Assembly (NCBI RefSeq): GCF_902764455.1
Contig: NZ_CACWVY010000021.1
Span: 1-47,330 of the forward strand
Origin: an uncultured Methanobrevibacter sp.
GTDB taxonomy: Archaea > Methanobacteriota > Methanobacteria > Methanobacteriales > Methanobacteriaceae
Reading direction: 5' to 3'
Length of the DNA: 47,330 bases
This document shows positions 34,242-43,430 of this stretch, piece after piece (within the stretch, counting starts at the first letter, position 1; each line of letters begins with the position of its first letter). Made by a program: the position numbers and the translations under genes. The notes beneath the pieces are model-generated. The model was not told where the DNA came from and made no database searches. It worked only from the letters and a program-made list of their open reading frames with translations.

Positions 34242-37130
34242 TTATTTTCCAATATCTTCTACCAGTTCTTTTGCATAAGGAGTTATATTTTCATCAAGCA
34301 TACGCTCTAAAAACTCACCGGTGTATGTTCCGGCACTTGCAATGTCTTCAGGAGTTCCAGTAGCAATTACCTCTCCACCACCGTCTCCGCCTTCAGGACC
34401 AAGGTCAATGATATGGTCAGCAGTTTTAATAACATCCAGATTATGTTCAATGACAACTACAGAATTACCCGCATCAGTAAGTCTGGCTAAAACATCCAAT
34501 AATCTTTTAATATCTGCAAAATGAAGACCTGTAGTAGGTTCATCCAAGATATACAATGTTTTGCCGGTACTTGTTCTGGACAGTTCTTTTGCAAGCTTGA
34601 TTCTTTGTGCTTCACCACCGGACAATGTTGTTGCAGGCTGACCGATTTTCATATATCCTAGTCCCACATCATACAGTGTCTGGAGTTTTTTGGTGATTTT
34701 TGGAATGTTTTCAAAGAATTCCAATGCCTCTTCAACAGTCATTTCAAGGACTTCATAGATATTTTTACCTTTATATCTTATATCCAAAGTCTCTTCATTG
34801 TATCTTTTACCGCCGCAGACTTCACATGGAACATAAACATCAGCCAAAAAGTGCATTTCAATTTGAACAATACCGTCACCGGAACATGCTTCACATCTTC
34901 CGCCCTTGACGTTAAATGAGAATCTTCCAGGTTTATAGCCTCTTGCTTTTGATTCAGGAGTGTTTGCAAACAAATCACGAATATCTGTAAATACACCAGT
35001 ATATGTCGCAGGGTTGGATCTAGGAGTTCTTCCAATAGGTTTTTGATCTATTGCAATAACTTTATCTATATTTTCCAAACCTTCAATTTCATCATATTTT
35101 CCTGCAAAAGTGAATTTTTTAGCCAGTTTTCCCTGAGCCCCTTTATATAGGATTTCATTTATTAAACTGCTTTTACCTGAACCGCTTACGCCTGTTACAC
35201 AGGTAAATTTGCCCAATGGGATTTCAACATCTATATGCTTGAGATTATTTTGAGAAGCACCTTTGATGTTGATAAACAATCCGTTACCTTCCCTTCTGGT
35301 TTTAGGAATATCGATTTTTTTGGCTCTTGAAATATACTGGCCGGTAATGGAGTCGGGATTTTTCATAATGTCAATAGGTTTTCCCTGAGCAACAATCTTA
35401 CCTCCGTGCTCACCTGCACCTGGACCAATATCTACAACATAATCTGCAGATAAAATAGTTTCCTCATCGTGTTCAACGACAACCAATGTATTTCCCAAAT
35501 CCTTAAGCCTTTTAAGTGCTTCAATAAGTTTAATATTATCTCTTTGATGAAGTCCAATACTTGGCTCATCAAGAATATATAAAACACCAACCAGCCCTGA
35601 ACCTATTTGGGTGGCCAGTCTGATACGCTGTGCTTCACCACCTGAAAGAGTACCTGAAGACCTTGACATTGACAGATAATCAAGTCCAACCTCAACTAAA
35701 AAGCTTAAACGTTCTTTAACTTCCTTTAAAACTTCTTTTGCAATGAAATTTTCTCTTTCAGTCAGTTCCAAATCCTGGAAGAATTGATATGAATCCTTGA
35801 TTGCCATATCACAAACATCAATGATTGATTTTCCGCCAACAGTAACTGCCAAAATTTCCGGCCTTAAACGTTTTCCGTCACAAACATGACATTTTCTGTC
35901 ACTCATGAATTTTGAGATGTATTTTCTTGAATAGTTTGATTTGGTTTCAAGATATAATCTTTCCATTCTTGGAATGACCCCTTCAAATTTACGGTTTACC
36001 ATGTAAGACTTATTTCTTCTTTTAAAAGTAAATGGAATCTTATCATTGCATCCATAAAGAATTGTATCCTGATATTCAGGGTCCAGTTCATTGAATGGAA
36101 CGTCCATACTGAAATTGAAATGCTTTGAAACCGCTTCAAGCATTTGATAATAATAATTTTCCCTTTTTGAAGACTTTGACCAAGGTGCAATTGCACCTTC
36201 ATTCAATGTTAATGTCTTATCAGGAACAATCAAATCAGGGTCAATCTCCATTTTGGAACCGATTCCATTACATTCAGGACAAGCCCCCTGAGGAGCATTG
36301 AATGAAAACATCCTAGGAGTTAATTCCTCAAAATTTATTCCACAGTCAACACAGGCAAAGTGTTCGGAGTATTTTTTCTCATATTCTTCTTCACCGTTAT
36401 CAAACAGGACTGAAACCAAACCTTCAGTAAATTCAGCTGCAGTTTCAAGAGAATCAACAAGCCTTCTTTTGAAATCAACATCCTTTCTGGTTTTTAATCT
36501 GTCAACAACCACATCAATATTATGTCTGTATGTTTTTGCAAGCTCTATATCTTCATCCAAGTCCCTTATCTCACCATCGACTCGGACTCTTACAAAACCT
36601 TTATTTCTTAAATCTTCAAGAACATCCTTGAACTGTCCTTTTTTATCACGAACAATAGGAGAGAGAATCTGGATTTTAATTCCTTCCCCCTCTTCAATTA
36701 TAGAATCTCCAATCTGACCTAAAGTCTGTTGTGAGATTTCCTTTCCACAGTTAGGACAATGAGGAATTCCAATTCTTGCAAATAATAATCTTAAATAATC
36801 ATAAATTTCTGTAATTGTACCTACAGTTGATCTCGGGTTTTCTCTTGTGGTTTTCTGGTCTATTGAAATAGCTGGTGACAATCCTTCAATTGATTCCATC
36901 TCCGGCTTTTTCATTTGACCCAGGAATTGTCTTGCATAAGCTGAGAGTGATTCCACATATCTGCGCTGTCCTTCAGCATAGATTGTATCAAAAGCCAATG
37001 AAGACTTTCCGGACCCACTGAGACCTGTAATTACAATGAATTCATCACGGGGAACACTGACATCAATATCCTGAAGATTATGCTCACGTGCACCCTTAAT
37101 GACAATTTGTTTTTTAGAATCTTCTGCCAT
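34242..37130 (-). CDS. uvrA: Excinuclease ABC subunit A (UvrA)
   Basis: The 962 residues match the family length. There are two ABC ATPase halves: '[17 protein letters not shown]' near residue 35 with '[16 protein letters not shown]' and '[14 protein letters not shown]' near 490-520, and '[17 protein letters not shown]' near 645 with '[17 protein letters not shown]' near 835. Zinc modules include CPNC near 125, [12 protein letters not shown] near 415, and CEACSGDG with [12 protein letters not shown] near 745-780. UvrA finds bulky DNA damage and loads UvrB. Presence in a methanogen reflects old transfer from bacteria. AGGAG lies 6 bases before the ATG; 117 bases separate it from uvrB, and a separate TATA box lies there, so it may also be transcribed alone. 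UvrC is not in this window. Confidence 0.97.
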   Translation of the reverse strand: MAEDSKKQIVIKGAREHNLQDIDVSVPRDEFIVITGLSGSGKSSLAFDTIYAEGQRRYVESLSAYARQFLGQMKKPEMESIEGLSPAISIDQKTTRENPRSTVGTITEIYDYLRLLFARIGIPHCPNCGKEISQQTLGQIGDSIIEEGEGIKIQILSPIVRDKKGQFKDVLEDLRNKGFVRVRVDGEIRDLDEDIELAKTYRHNIDVVVDRLKTRKDVDFKRRLVDSLETAAEFTEGLVSVLFDNGEEEYEKKYSEHFACVDCGINFEELTPRMFSFNAPQGACPECNGIGSKMEIDPDLIVPDKTLTLNEGAIAPWSKSSKRENYYYQMLEAVSKHFNFSMDVPFNELDPEYQDTILYGCNDKIPFTFKRRNKSYMVNRKFEGVIPRMERLYLETKSNYSRKYISKFMSDRKCHVCDGKRLRPEILAVTVGGKSIIDVCDMAIKDSYQFFQDLELTERENFIAKEVLKEVKERLSFLVEVGLDYLSMSRSSGTLSGGEAQRIRLATQIGSGLVGVLYILDEPSIGLHQRDNIKLIEALKRLKDLGNTLVVVEHDEETILSADYVVDIGPGAGEHGGKIVAQGKPIDIMKNPDSITGQYISRAKKIDIPKTRREGNGLFINIKGASQNNLKHIDVEIPLGKFTCVTGVSGSGKSSLINEILYKGAQGKLAKKFTFAGKYDEIEGLENIDKVIAIDQKPIGRTPRSNPATYTGVFTDIRDLFANTPESKARGYKPGRFSFNVKGGRCEACSGDGIVQIEMHFLADVYVPCEVCGGKRYNEETLDIRYKGKNIYEVLEMTVEEALEFFENIPKITKKLQTLYDVGLGYMKIGQPATTLSGGEAQRIKLAKELSRTSTGKTLYILDEPTTGLHFADIKRLLDVLARLTDAGNSVVVIEHNLDVIKTADHIIDLGPEGGDGGGEVIATGTPEDIASAGTYTGEFLERMLDENITPYAKELVEDIGK

Positions 37131-37169
37131 AATAATCTCCTAAAATTAGTTATATAATATTAGAACAAA

Positions 37170-37182
37170 CTCACTTATAAAG
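37170..37182 (-). promoter_or_regulatory. uvrA promoter (TATA box)
   Basis: On the minus strand ACTTTATAAGTGA lies about 40-52 bases before the uvrA ATG, which allows a leader of about 18 bases containing the AGGAG site. Confidence 0.45.
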
Positions 37183-37247
37183 TATTTGAGAGAGCATCTG
37201 ATAAGTAAAATGTTAATGTGAGCGTATGAAAAAACACAAATAAAAAA

Positions 37248-39215
37248 TTATTTTTCAAAACCTTTAAGGGCATAAAGCTTGTTTCTTAACTCTGCTGCTC
37301 TTTCAAAGTCAAGTCTTGCAGCAGCATCTTTCATGTCCTTTTCAAGGTCTTTGATTAACAACTGAAGTTCATCTTTAGGCATTTTTTCAACATCAGATCC
37401 TTTAATGCCTTTGTATTTCTCATCTTCTTCAGCCAATTTCTCTTTAAGAGACCTTTGAGTTGATTTTGGTGTAATTCCGTGAACTTCATTGTATTTCATC
37501 TGAAGTTTACGCCTTTTAAGTGTAGTGTCATATGCCTTTTGAACAGAATCAGTCATTTCATCCACATACATTATTACACGACCGTTGACGTTTCTTGCAG
37601 CTCTTCCGATAGTCTGTATCAGTGAAGTTTCGTTTCTTAAAAATCCTTCCTTATCCGCATCAAGAATAGCAACGAGAGACACTTCAGGCAAATCCAGTCC
37701 CTCTCTTAGAAGGTTTACACCAACCAGAACATCAAATTTACCTCTTCTCAAGTCATCGACAATATCAATCCTCTCAAGAGTATCGATTTCAGAGTGCATA
37801 TACCTTACTTTAACACCGATTCTTGCATAATAATCTGTCAAATCCTCGGCCATCCTTTTTGTTAATGTAGTAACCAGCACTCTTTCGTCTTTTTTGGCAG
37901 CTTTTCTTACTTCTTCAAGCAAATCTTCTACCTGACCTGTTACAGGCCTGATTAGCACTTCAGGGTCAACCAATCCTGTTGGCCTGATGATTTGCTCAAC
38001 TACATTTCTTGATTTTGCAAGTTCATACTGTGCGGGAGTAGCAGATACATAAATGACCTGATGGACTGATGATTCAAACTCATCAAATCTTAAAGGACGG
38101 TTTTCCTTAGCTGACGGCAGTCTGAAACCATATTCGACCAGAGTTTCCTTACGTGCTCTGTCTCCATTATACATTCCTCTGATTTGAGGAACAGTAACGT
38201 GTGATTCATCAATTATTGTTAAAAAGTCATCAGGGAAATATTCCAAAAGAGAATAAGGTTTATCTCCCCAGTTACGTCCTGAAAGGTGCATTGAATAATT
38301 TTCTACACCAGGACAATATCCCATCTCCTGAAGCATTTCTATATCAAAACGAGTTCTCTGTTCAAGCCTTTGTGCTTCAAGGAGCTTTCCGGTTAGGTTC
38401 AGTTCATTTAATCTTTCATCCAATTCCTGTTTTATATTGGCAATAGCAACATCCATCTTATCCTGGCCGACAACAAAGTGCTTTGCAGGGAAAATCATAT
38501 ATCTCTTAAGAGACTCCTGTTTTTTACCGGTAATCTTATCAATTATGCTTATAGCATCAATTTCATCACCAAACAGTTCAATTCTTATTGGAGGTGTTCC
38601 ATGAACCGGATTGATTTCAATAACATCACCGCGTACCCTAAACTGACCACGGTCAAATTCAATGTCATTTCTTTCATACTGCATGAACACCAGTTTAGAA
38701 AGGATTTCAGATCTGTCGTAAATATCGCCAACATTGATTCCAAAAGCAAATTCACCATAGTCCTGAGGTGAACCGATACCATAAATACAGCTTACACTGC
38801 TTACAACAATAACATCATCTCTTGAAAGCAGAGACTGAGTTGCAGAATGCCTCATTATATCAATTTCTTCATTAATTGAAGCTTCCTTGTCAATAAAAGT
38901 ATCTGTACGGGGCACATAAGCCTCAGGCTGATAGTAATCATAATAACTGACAAAATACTCAACTGCATTATCCGGGAAAAATTCTTTAAATTCTTCATAC
39001 AACTGTGCAGCCAAAGTCTTGTTGTGAGAAATAACAAGGGTTGGTTTTTGGACTTCTTCAATGACATTAGCCATTGTAAAAGTCTTTCCCGAACCTGTAA
39101 CACCCAAAAGAGTTTGCTCTTTTAGGCCGTTTTTTATGCCTTCAGCTAATGAGTTAATGGCTTTTGGTTGGTCACCTAATGGTTTGTAAGGTGACTTTAG
39201 CTTGAATTCTTTCAT
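37248..39215 (-). CDS. uvrB: Excinuclease ABC subunit B (UvrB)
   Basis: The 655-residue protein is full length. It shows [15 protein letters not shown] (Walker A, about residues 38-52), the damage-probing hairpin '[20 protein letters not shown]' (about 91-110), DESHVT (about 337-342), '[17 protein letters not shown]' and '[17 protein letters not shown]' (helicase motifs V and VI), and a C-terminal UVR motif ('[20 protein letters not shown]') that binds UvrA or UvrC. UvrB verifies the damage and holds the pre-incision complex. It starts 5 bases after the stop of the 96-residue gene, with no strong ribosome site, so translation is probably coupled. Confidence 0.97.
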   Translation of the reverse strand: MKEFKLKSPYKPLGDQPKAINSLAEGIKNGLKEQTLLGVTGSGKTFTMANVIEEVQKPTLVISHNKTLAAQLYEEFKEFFPDNAVEYFVSYYDYYQPEAYVPRTDTFIDKEASINEEIDIMRHSATQSLLSRDDVIVVSSVSCIYGIGSPQDYGEFAFGINVGDIYDRSEILSKLVFMQYERNDIEFDRGQFRVRGDVIEINPVHGTPPIRIELFGDEIDAISIIDKITGKKQESLKRYMIFPAKHFVVGQDKMDVAIANIKQELDERLNELNLTGKLLEAQRLEQRTRFDIEMLQEMGYCPGVENYSMHLSGRNWGDKPYSLLEYFPDDFLTIIDESHVTVPQIRGMYNGDRARKETLVEYGFRLPSAKENRPLRFDEFESSVHQVIYVSATPAQYELAKSRNVVEQIIRPTGLVDPEVLIRPVTGQVEDLLEEVRKAAKKDERVLVTTLTKRMAEDLTDYYARIGVKVRYMHSEIDTLERIDIVDDLRRGKFDVLVGVNLLREGLDLPEVSLVAILDADKEGFLRNETSLIQTIGRAARNVNGRVIMYVDEMTDSVQKAYDTTLKRRKLQMKYNEVHGITPKSTQRSLKEKLAEEDEKYKGIKGSDVEKMPKDELQLLIKDLEKDMKDAAARLDFERAAELRNKLYALKGFEK

Positions 39216-39220
39216 GATAT

Positions 39221-39511
39221 CTAATTTGAAATAGTGATATTAAAACTGATATGAGTATAACTTGGAGAACAGCACGGAGTGACTCTCTGGTCTCTTATTA
39301 CCAGCTGTCCATAGCCTTTCAGTTCCTTTTCCAAATCTCTCATAATATTTGGAATTACTTCAGTTCTATAAACTTTAAGAGACCCCAAAAATACTGTTTT
39401 TACAGCCATATTCATAACAGAAACGTTTTCTACAACATCCATTTCATCATATTTTGCTAAAATATTATTAGATTTATCCATTAATTCAGATTTGATATGT
39501 TCTTTATCCAT
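39221..39511 (-). CDS. 96-residue unknown protein between prs and uvrB
   Basis: I do not recognise a family. The protein starts [18 protein letters not shown], has a helical, charged first half ('[20 protein letters not shown]') and a beta-rich end with [19 protein letters not shown]. No signal peptide or membrane segment is visible. Its ATG is 1 base after the prs stop and its stop is 5 bases before uvrB, so it sits inside a tightly packed operon and is very likely translated. Context alone cannot say whether it serves nucleotide supply or repair. Confidence 0.7.
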   Translation of the reverse strand: MDKEHIKSELMDKSNNILAKYDEMDVVENVSVMNMAVKTVFLGSLKVYRTEVIPNIMRDLEKELKGYGQLVIRDQRVTPCCSPSYTHISFNITISN

Positions 39512-39512
39512 C

Positions 39513-40427
39513 TTAATCCCTCAATGCATCCGCAATAGCTTTTGCGATAGATACACGTGAAGTATCAGAAGATAAACTGTTAGTTCCAATGATTTTATTA
39601 GCACCTGCAGCATATATTCTTGTAGCACCATTATTGGTTAAAATCGGATGAACGCAGCATACATCAATTGATGATGCACCATATTGTTTTAGGATGTTTA
39701 TTGCATTGACAATGGTTCCACCAGTTGCAATAATATCATCAATAATAATTGCATGCATGCCTTTTACTGAATCCACATTAACAGTATTTTCACTTTCACT
39801 ATCACATCTAACATCAACAATCTTGGTTTCTACTTTATCAGGACCTAAACGAACTTTAGTCAAATAAGTACAGTCACAGTCGAGGATTTCTGACATTTCC
39901 TGTGCAAATCCATATGCACCTTTATCCGGAGCAATGATTAATGGTTTTTTATCCTCTTTTTTAACGTATTTTTTATTTAAATACTCTGCAATGGAAGGCA
40001 TCGCTGAGATGTTTCTTGCAGGAATATCAAAGAAGTTTAAAACACACTGTTCATGAATATTGAATGTAATAAACTCATCAGCACCTGCTGACTGAATCAA
40101 TTCGCAGATGATTTTAGCAGAAATTGTTTCACCAGGATTGAAACGTTTTTCCTGTCTTGCATACCCCATATATGGAACTACAACTCTTACTTTTTTAGCA
40201 CCCAAATCCTTTAGATTTGCTATTATAAACAATAATTCCATCAGATTTTCATCCTGAGGATATCCAGTAGACTGAATAACAGTTACCTCATCAGAAATTT
40301 CACCGTCTATCCTTAAATATCTTTCACCATCCGGAAACTTGCGAGTTTCAACGTAACATAATTCTTCTCCAAGCTCACGGGCTACATGAGCTGCCAAATC
40401 TTGTGAAGCTGAACCACCTATAATCAC
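39513..40427 (-). CDS. prs: Ribose-phosphate pyrophosphokinase (PRPP synthase)
   Basis: The 304 residues are typical for the enzyme, which makes PRPP from ribose-5-phosphate and ATP for purine, pyrimidine, histidine and cofactor synthesis. Visible are 'KFPDGERYLRI' near residue 30, 'VVPYMGYARQEKRF' near 85 (ATP-binding loop), 'IAPDKGAYGFAQEM' near 160, and the PRPP-binding signature 'AIIIDDIIATGGTIVNAI' near 220. The start is a GTG at 40427 with GGTGAT ending 4 bases upstream. It is the first gene of a series with the 96-residue unknown gene and uvrB. The link between PRPP supply and excision repair is probably co-location and not a direct pathway. Confidence 0.95.
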   Translation of the reverse strand: MIIGGSASQDLAAHVARELGEELCYVETRKFPDGERYLRIDGEISDEVTVIQSTGYPQDENLMELLFIIANLKDLGAKKVRVVVPYMGYARQEKRFNPGETISAKIICELIQSAGADEFITFNIHEQCVLNFFDIPARNISAMPSIAEYLNKKYVKKEDKKPLIIAPDKGAYGFAQEMSEILDCDCTYLTKVRLGPDKVETKIVDVRCDSESENTVNVDSVKGMHAIIIDDIIATGGTIVNAINILKQYGASSIDVCCVHPILTNNGATRIYAAGANKIIGTNSLSSDTSRVSIAKAIADALRD

Positions 40428-40440
40428 AATATCACCAAAA

Positions 40441-40463
40441 ATTTATATAATTTTATTTATGTT
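40441..40463 (-). promoter_or_regulatory. prs promoter region
   Basis: On the minus strand AACATAAATAAAATTATATA lies about 14-36 bases before the GTG at 40427. The exact TATA element within this AT-rich stretch is unclear. Confidence 0.35.
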
Positions 40464-40517
40464 GGTGATAATTAAAAAAGTTAAGTATTAATATTAAAAT
40501 ATTTAATAAGAAAAATT

Positions 40518-41036
40518 ATGGGAAAAGGAAAAATAATATTAGGAGCGATAGCAGCAATTATTGTTTTGTTTTTATTATTTACATTAACAAGTCCAATATT
40601 GATTGTTGCTGAAGATACCGACGAAGGAACACCCGGAATTGATATGGCTGCTAAATTCAGTCCAATTGGAGGTTTTGAGTGGATTTATCCCGGAAGTTCA
40701 GTTAATGCAAATGGACAGACACTTCATAATGTTCATTTAGACTCCCCAAATAATCCTTACGGAGCGGCACGTGACATAATGACATATACATATAAGTTTA
40801 CACCGCATTTGATTGTCAGTGTAAATCCCGAAGCCGCAGAAGACATTTTTGGTGCAGGCCTGATTGACAACATCAGAGCCAATGACGCCTACAACGGTTA
40901 TGCAGGAAGCGAAAATGTACAGGGAACAATGTCAAGAGGAGATGCTGTGAGTACAGCTATGGGAGGCGGCACTTTTAATCCGTTAGCTATTCCATTAAAT
41001 CTTCTAATGGGAAATATTAGATTAATTCCAGTCTAA
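40518..41036 (+). CDS. Membrane-anchored or secreted protein of unknown function
   Basis: The 172-residue protein starts MGKGKIILGAIAAIIVLFLL, a single hydrophobic N-terminal helix (residues 5-30) that either anchors it or is removed. The remainder is soluble, glycine- and asparagine-rich ('KFSPIGGFEWIYPGSS', 'GYAGSENVQGTMSRGDAV') and ends in a hydrophobic stretch ('GTFNPLAIPLNLLMGNI'). I recognise no family. It is transcribed away from prs and towards the zinc-ribbon membrane protein (14-base gap between stops). No ribosome site is clear. Confidence 0.7.
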   Translation: MGKGKIILGAIAAIIVLFLLFTLTSPILIVAEDTDEGTPGIDMAAKFSPIGGFEWIYPGSSVNANGQTLHNVHLDSPNNPYGAARDIMTYTYKFTPHLIVSVNPEAAEDIFGAGLIDNIRANDAYNGYAGSENVQGTMSRGDAVSTAMGGGTFNPLAIPLNLLMGNIRLIPV

Positions 41037-41050
41037 TTTTCCTCACTTTT

Positions 41051-41425
41051 TTATCTTAACTGAAGCAATGTGTAAAAGGATAATGCCACACCAACTACAG
41101 AAATAACAATCATTATCAGTCCATGTTTTTTAACTGTAGGATTTCTTGACTGCACCAAATAAAAAGGCAGGAAAAATCCGAAAAAAGTAAAAATAGAAAA
41201 TCTTGTGCTTTTAAAAAATGTACCTATTATGAACCCGCTCCAGGAGAGAAATATTGTAAGCAAATATGATACAATAATGACTTTTTTATTAACTGGAGGA
41301 GCCTGATTTTTAAAAACTATAACATTTTTAGGTTGCAGACCTTCAACTAATGGTGTTCCGCATTTTGCGCAAAAGTCATAATCATCCTGATTTACAAATT
41401 CACAATTTTTACATATTCTAGTCAT
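41051..41425 (-). CDS. Zinc-ribbon membrane protein
   Basis: The 124-residue protein begins with a zinc ribbon (MTRICKNCEFVNQDDYDFCA, KCGTPLVEG; CxxC...CxxC, residues 5-22) and then has three hydrophobic segments: 'VIIVSYLLTIFLSWSGFIIG', 'FSIFTFFGFFLPFYLV' and 'GLIMIVISVVGVALSF'. This layout is very common in methanogens; functions are mostly unknown. A TATA-like AATTTATATTAAG lies about 20-33 bases before the ATG and overlaps the end of the upstream acetyltransferase gene, so it has its own promoter. Confidence 0.75.
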   Translation of the reverse strand: MTRICKNCEFVNQDDYDFCAKCGTPLVEGLQPKNVIVFKNQAPPVNKKVIIVSYLLTIFLSWSGFIIGTFFKSTRFSIFTFFGFFLPFYLVQSRNPTVKKHGLIMIVISVVGVALSFYTLLQLR

Positions 41426-41454
41426 TAGTTAAAGTTAATATTTCTTAATATAAA

Positions 41455-41964
41455 TTATTTTTCCAAAATCATTGCAATTTCTTTAAAAAATTCTCCAAGA
41501 TAATTTTCATTGACCAAATCAGCATAATATTTAAAGCCTAATTTTTCTAAAACTCTTTTTGACTGTGAATTTTCAATTCTATAACTCGCATAAATCTTTT
41601 CAACATTTAATTCATCAAAAGCCCTACTGATTAAAACCTCAGACGCTTCAACAGCATAACCATTTCCCCAGTATTGCTCCGCTACCCAGTAACCGAGTTC
41701 GCAGGCTCCTTCACCCCACCAGTGATTTGTATCAGGATGAAACAGAAGACCCGCACATCCAATGGGAATATCATCTTTTACTATCGCATAGGTTTCTTTT
41801 TTGGAAAAAACTGTTTTAATAATATGCAAACTATCTTCAATGCTTTCATGAGGAGGCCATCCTGCAATCGGACCAATATTTGGATTTTTGGCAAAATGAT
41901 ACAGGCATTCCGCATCGGAATCCAACCATTGCCTTAATGTGAGATTTTGAGTTTTAAAAATCAT
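41455..41964 (-). CDS. GNAT-family N-acetyltransferase (RimJ/RimL-like)
   Basis: The 169-residue protein shows the GNAT_3 layout: 'TQNLTLRQWLDSDAECLYHF' at the N-terminus, then 'CELGYWVAEQYWGNGYAVEA' (the acetyl-CoA binding region, about residues 85-105), and 'YRIENSQSKRVLEKLGFKYY' (about 128-147), where the Asn-x-x-S-x-x-V-L-E-K-L-G-F motif is diagnostic. It transfers an acetyl group from acetyl-CoA to an amine; RimJ/RimL relatives act on ribosomal protein N-termini, but the substrate here cannot be assigned. Its promoter region faces that of the ADP-ribosylglycohydrolase gene. Confidence 0.88.
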   Translation of the reverse strand: MIFKTQNLTLRQWLDSDAECLYHFAKNPNIGPIAGWPPHESIEDSLHIIKTVFSKKETYAIVKDDIPIGCAGLLFHPDTNHWWGEGACELGYWVAEQYWGNGYAVEASEVLISRAFDELNVEKIYASYRIENSQSKRVLEKLGFKYYADLVNENYLGEFFKEIAMILEK

Positions 41965-41999
41965 TAAAAAGATTATGTTTTTTAGATATTTAAAAATTT

Positions 42000-42015
42000 T
42001 GTAAAAAATTTTACA
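42000..42015. promoter_or_regulatory. Palindrome between divergent promoters, possible operator
   Basis: TGTAAAA-AA-TTTTACA is a perfect inverted repeat with 7-base arms, 36 bases from the acetyltransferase ATG and 38 bases from the ADP-ribosylglycohydrolase ATG. No regulator is known to me for it. Confidence 0.4.
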
Positions 42016-42052
42016 CTAAAATTAATTACTTCAAAAAAATATATAGTTAACC

Positions 42053-42958
42053 ATGAAAGTCAAAGACGGGATTTGCGGCTTTGTTGTAGGTGATGCTTTA
42101 GGAGTTCCTGTTGAGTTTTACTCAAGAAAAGAGCTTGAAGATGACCCGGTTACTGATATGAGAGAATTTGGAACATACAACCAGGTCAAAGGTACATGGT
42201 CTGATGATTCATCAATGACAATAGCCACTATGACAAGTATAGTAAATAAGAATGGCATTGATTACAATGACATAATGGAAGAGTTTTGCAAATGGGCATT
42301 TGAAGGTGAACACACTCCTCACGGTGAGAGATTTGATATCGGAAACACTACTCTCAGAGGATTGGAGAGATATATTGACGGAGCAGATCCGCTGGAATCA
42401 GGAGGAAAATCAACACATGACAACGGAAACGGTTCCCTAATGAGAATTTTGCCGCTGGCTTATATTCCTGATATTGATTATGAAACTATAGAAAATATCT
42501 CCTCTTTAACACATGCTCATCCAAGGTCAAAGATTGCATGCGTATTGTATGTTGAAATTGCAAGATCCATGCTTGAAAATACATTAACAATTGAAGAACA
42601 TATAAAGTGTGCATGTGAAAAAATCAAAGAGTATTATGCAGATAATGAAGAGCTTCACCACTTCAAAAGAATATTTGAGGATGATTTAACCACAGATATA
42701 AGAAGCGGAGGATATGTTATAGACACCTTTGAAAGCGTTGTTTACTGTTTAAAAAATACTGACAATTATAAAGATGCGGTTCTAAAGGCCGTTAATCTGG
42801 GCGGTGATACCGATACAACTGCAGCAATATGCGGCGGACTGGCAGGAATTTATTACGGTTATGATGATATTCCTATAGATTGGCTTAATGAAATTCACAA
42901 ACTTGATGATATAATTTCATTATGTGAAAAGTTCGAGGCATTTTATGATAGATATTAG
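42053..42958 (+). CDS. ADP-ribosylglycohydrolase family protein (DraG/ARH-like)
   Basis: The 301-residue protein carries the family's metal-binding motifs: 'GFVVGDALGVPVEFYSR' (residues 9-25), GTWSDDSSMTIAT (residues 47-59, Ser50-Asp51-Asp52), 'HDNGNGSLMRILPLAY' (about 122-137), and 'NLGGDTDTTAAICGGLAG' (Asp252 and Asp254). With two Mg ions such enzymes remove ADP-ribose from proteins, as DraG does for nitrogenase reductase, or act on related glycosides. The target here is unknown, and no ADP-ribosyltransferase is in the window. The following gene overlaps it by 14 bases, so the two are translated together. No ribosome site is seen before its ATG. Confidence 0.92.
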   Translation: MKVKDGICGFVVGDALGVPVEFYSRKELEDDPVTDMREFGTYNQVKGTWSDDSSMTIATMTSIVNKNGIDYNDIMEEFCKWAFEGEHTPHGERFDIGNTTLRGLERYIDGADPLESGGKSTHDNGNGSLMRILPLAYIPDIDYETIENISSLTHAHPRSKIACVLYVEIARSMLENTLTIEEHIKCACEKIKEYYADNEELHHFKRIFEDDLTTDIRSGGYVIDTFESVVYCLKNTDNYKDAVLKAVNLGGDTDTTAAICGGLAGIYYGYDDIPIDWLNEIHKLDDIISLCEKFEAFYDRY

Positions 42959-43430
42959 CAAAACCATTGAAAATATTAGGGCTACATGCAATAATTATGT
43001 AGACCCTGATCTTGTTGCTACAGTCATTCATGACAACTACTACATGGGTTCAAACAACATTCTTGAAATCGAAAAATTTGACATTGAAAAAGAGGATTCT
43101 TTTGAAGAAAGGATTGTAAAAATTTTAAAATATGAAAATGTATTTTTAAACATTGGAATGTATGCATTTGTTCCCGTAATCAATGAATGCGACATATATT
43201 CAACCGAAGACTATAATCTGAAACTATCTAACGAGGAATTTGAAAAATATGCCAATGAAAAAGAACGTGTTTTTGGAATATTAATTAAAAAAGAGTCTGA
43301 AGATTATATAATCGGAAGCTGTGATTTGTGCGGATGCAGTATAGATGCAGCATTTAAAGAAATAGAATCCTCCGATTTACCATTCTATAAAAAATTAAAG
43401 GAGATAATAGATAGTAAAATTATCTATTAA
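42945..43430 (+). CDS. Unknown protein overlapping the ADP-ribosylglycohydrolase gene
   Basis: I start at ATG 42945 (MIDISKTIENIRATCNNYVD) because GAGG lies 6 bases upstream; an ATG at 42924 would add seven residues. The 161 residues are acidic. Visible features are 'DLVATVIHDNYYMGSNNILE', a central 'VFLNIGMYAFVPVINECDIY' and 'SCDLCGCSIDAAFKEIESSD' with three cysteines near 125-130. I recognise no family. The 14-base overlap with the upstream hydrolase suggests a functional pair, for example a substrate or modulator of ADP-ribose removal. It overlaps the Mur ligase gene by 11 bases, stop against stop. Confidence 0.72.
   Translation: MIDISKTIENIRATCNNYVDPDLVATVIHDNYYMGSNNILEIEKFDIEKEDSFEERIVKILKYENVFLNIGMYAFVPVINECDIYSTEDYNLKLSNEEFEKYANEKERVFGILIKKESEDYIIGSCDLCGCSIDAAFKEIESSDLPFYKKLKEIIDSKIIY

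Noticed and set aside
36298-36717. 139-codon plus-strand open frame inside uvrA
   Set aside because: It lies antisense to clearly conserved UvrA sequence and has serine-rich shadow composition.
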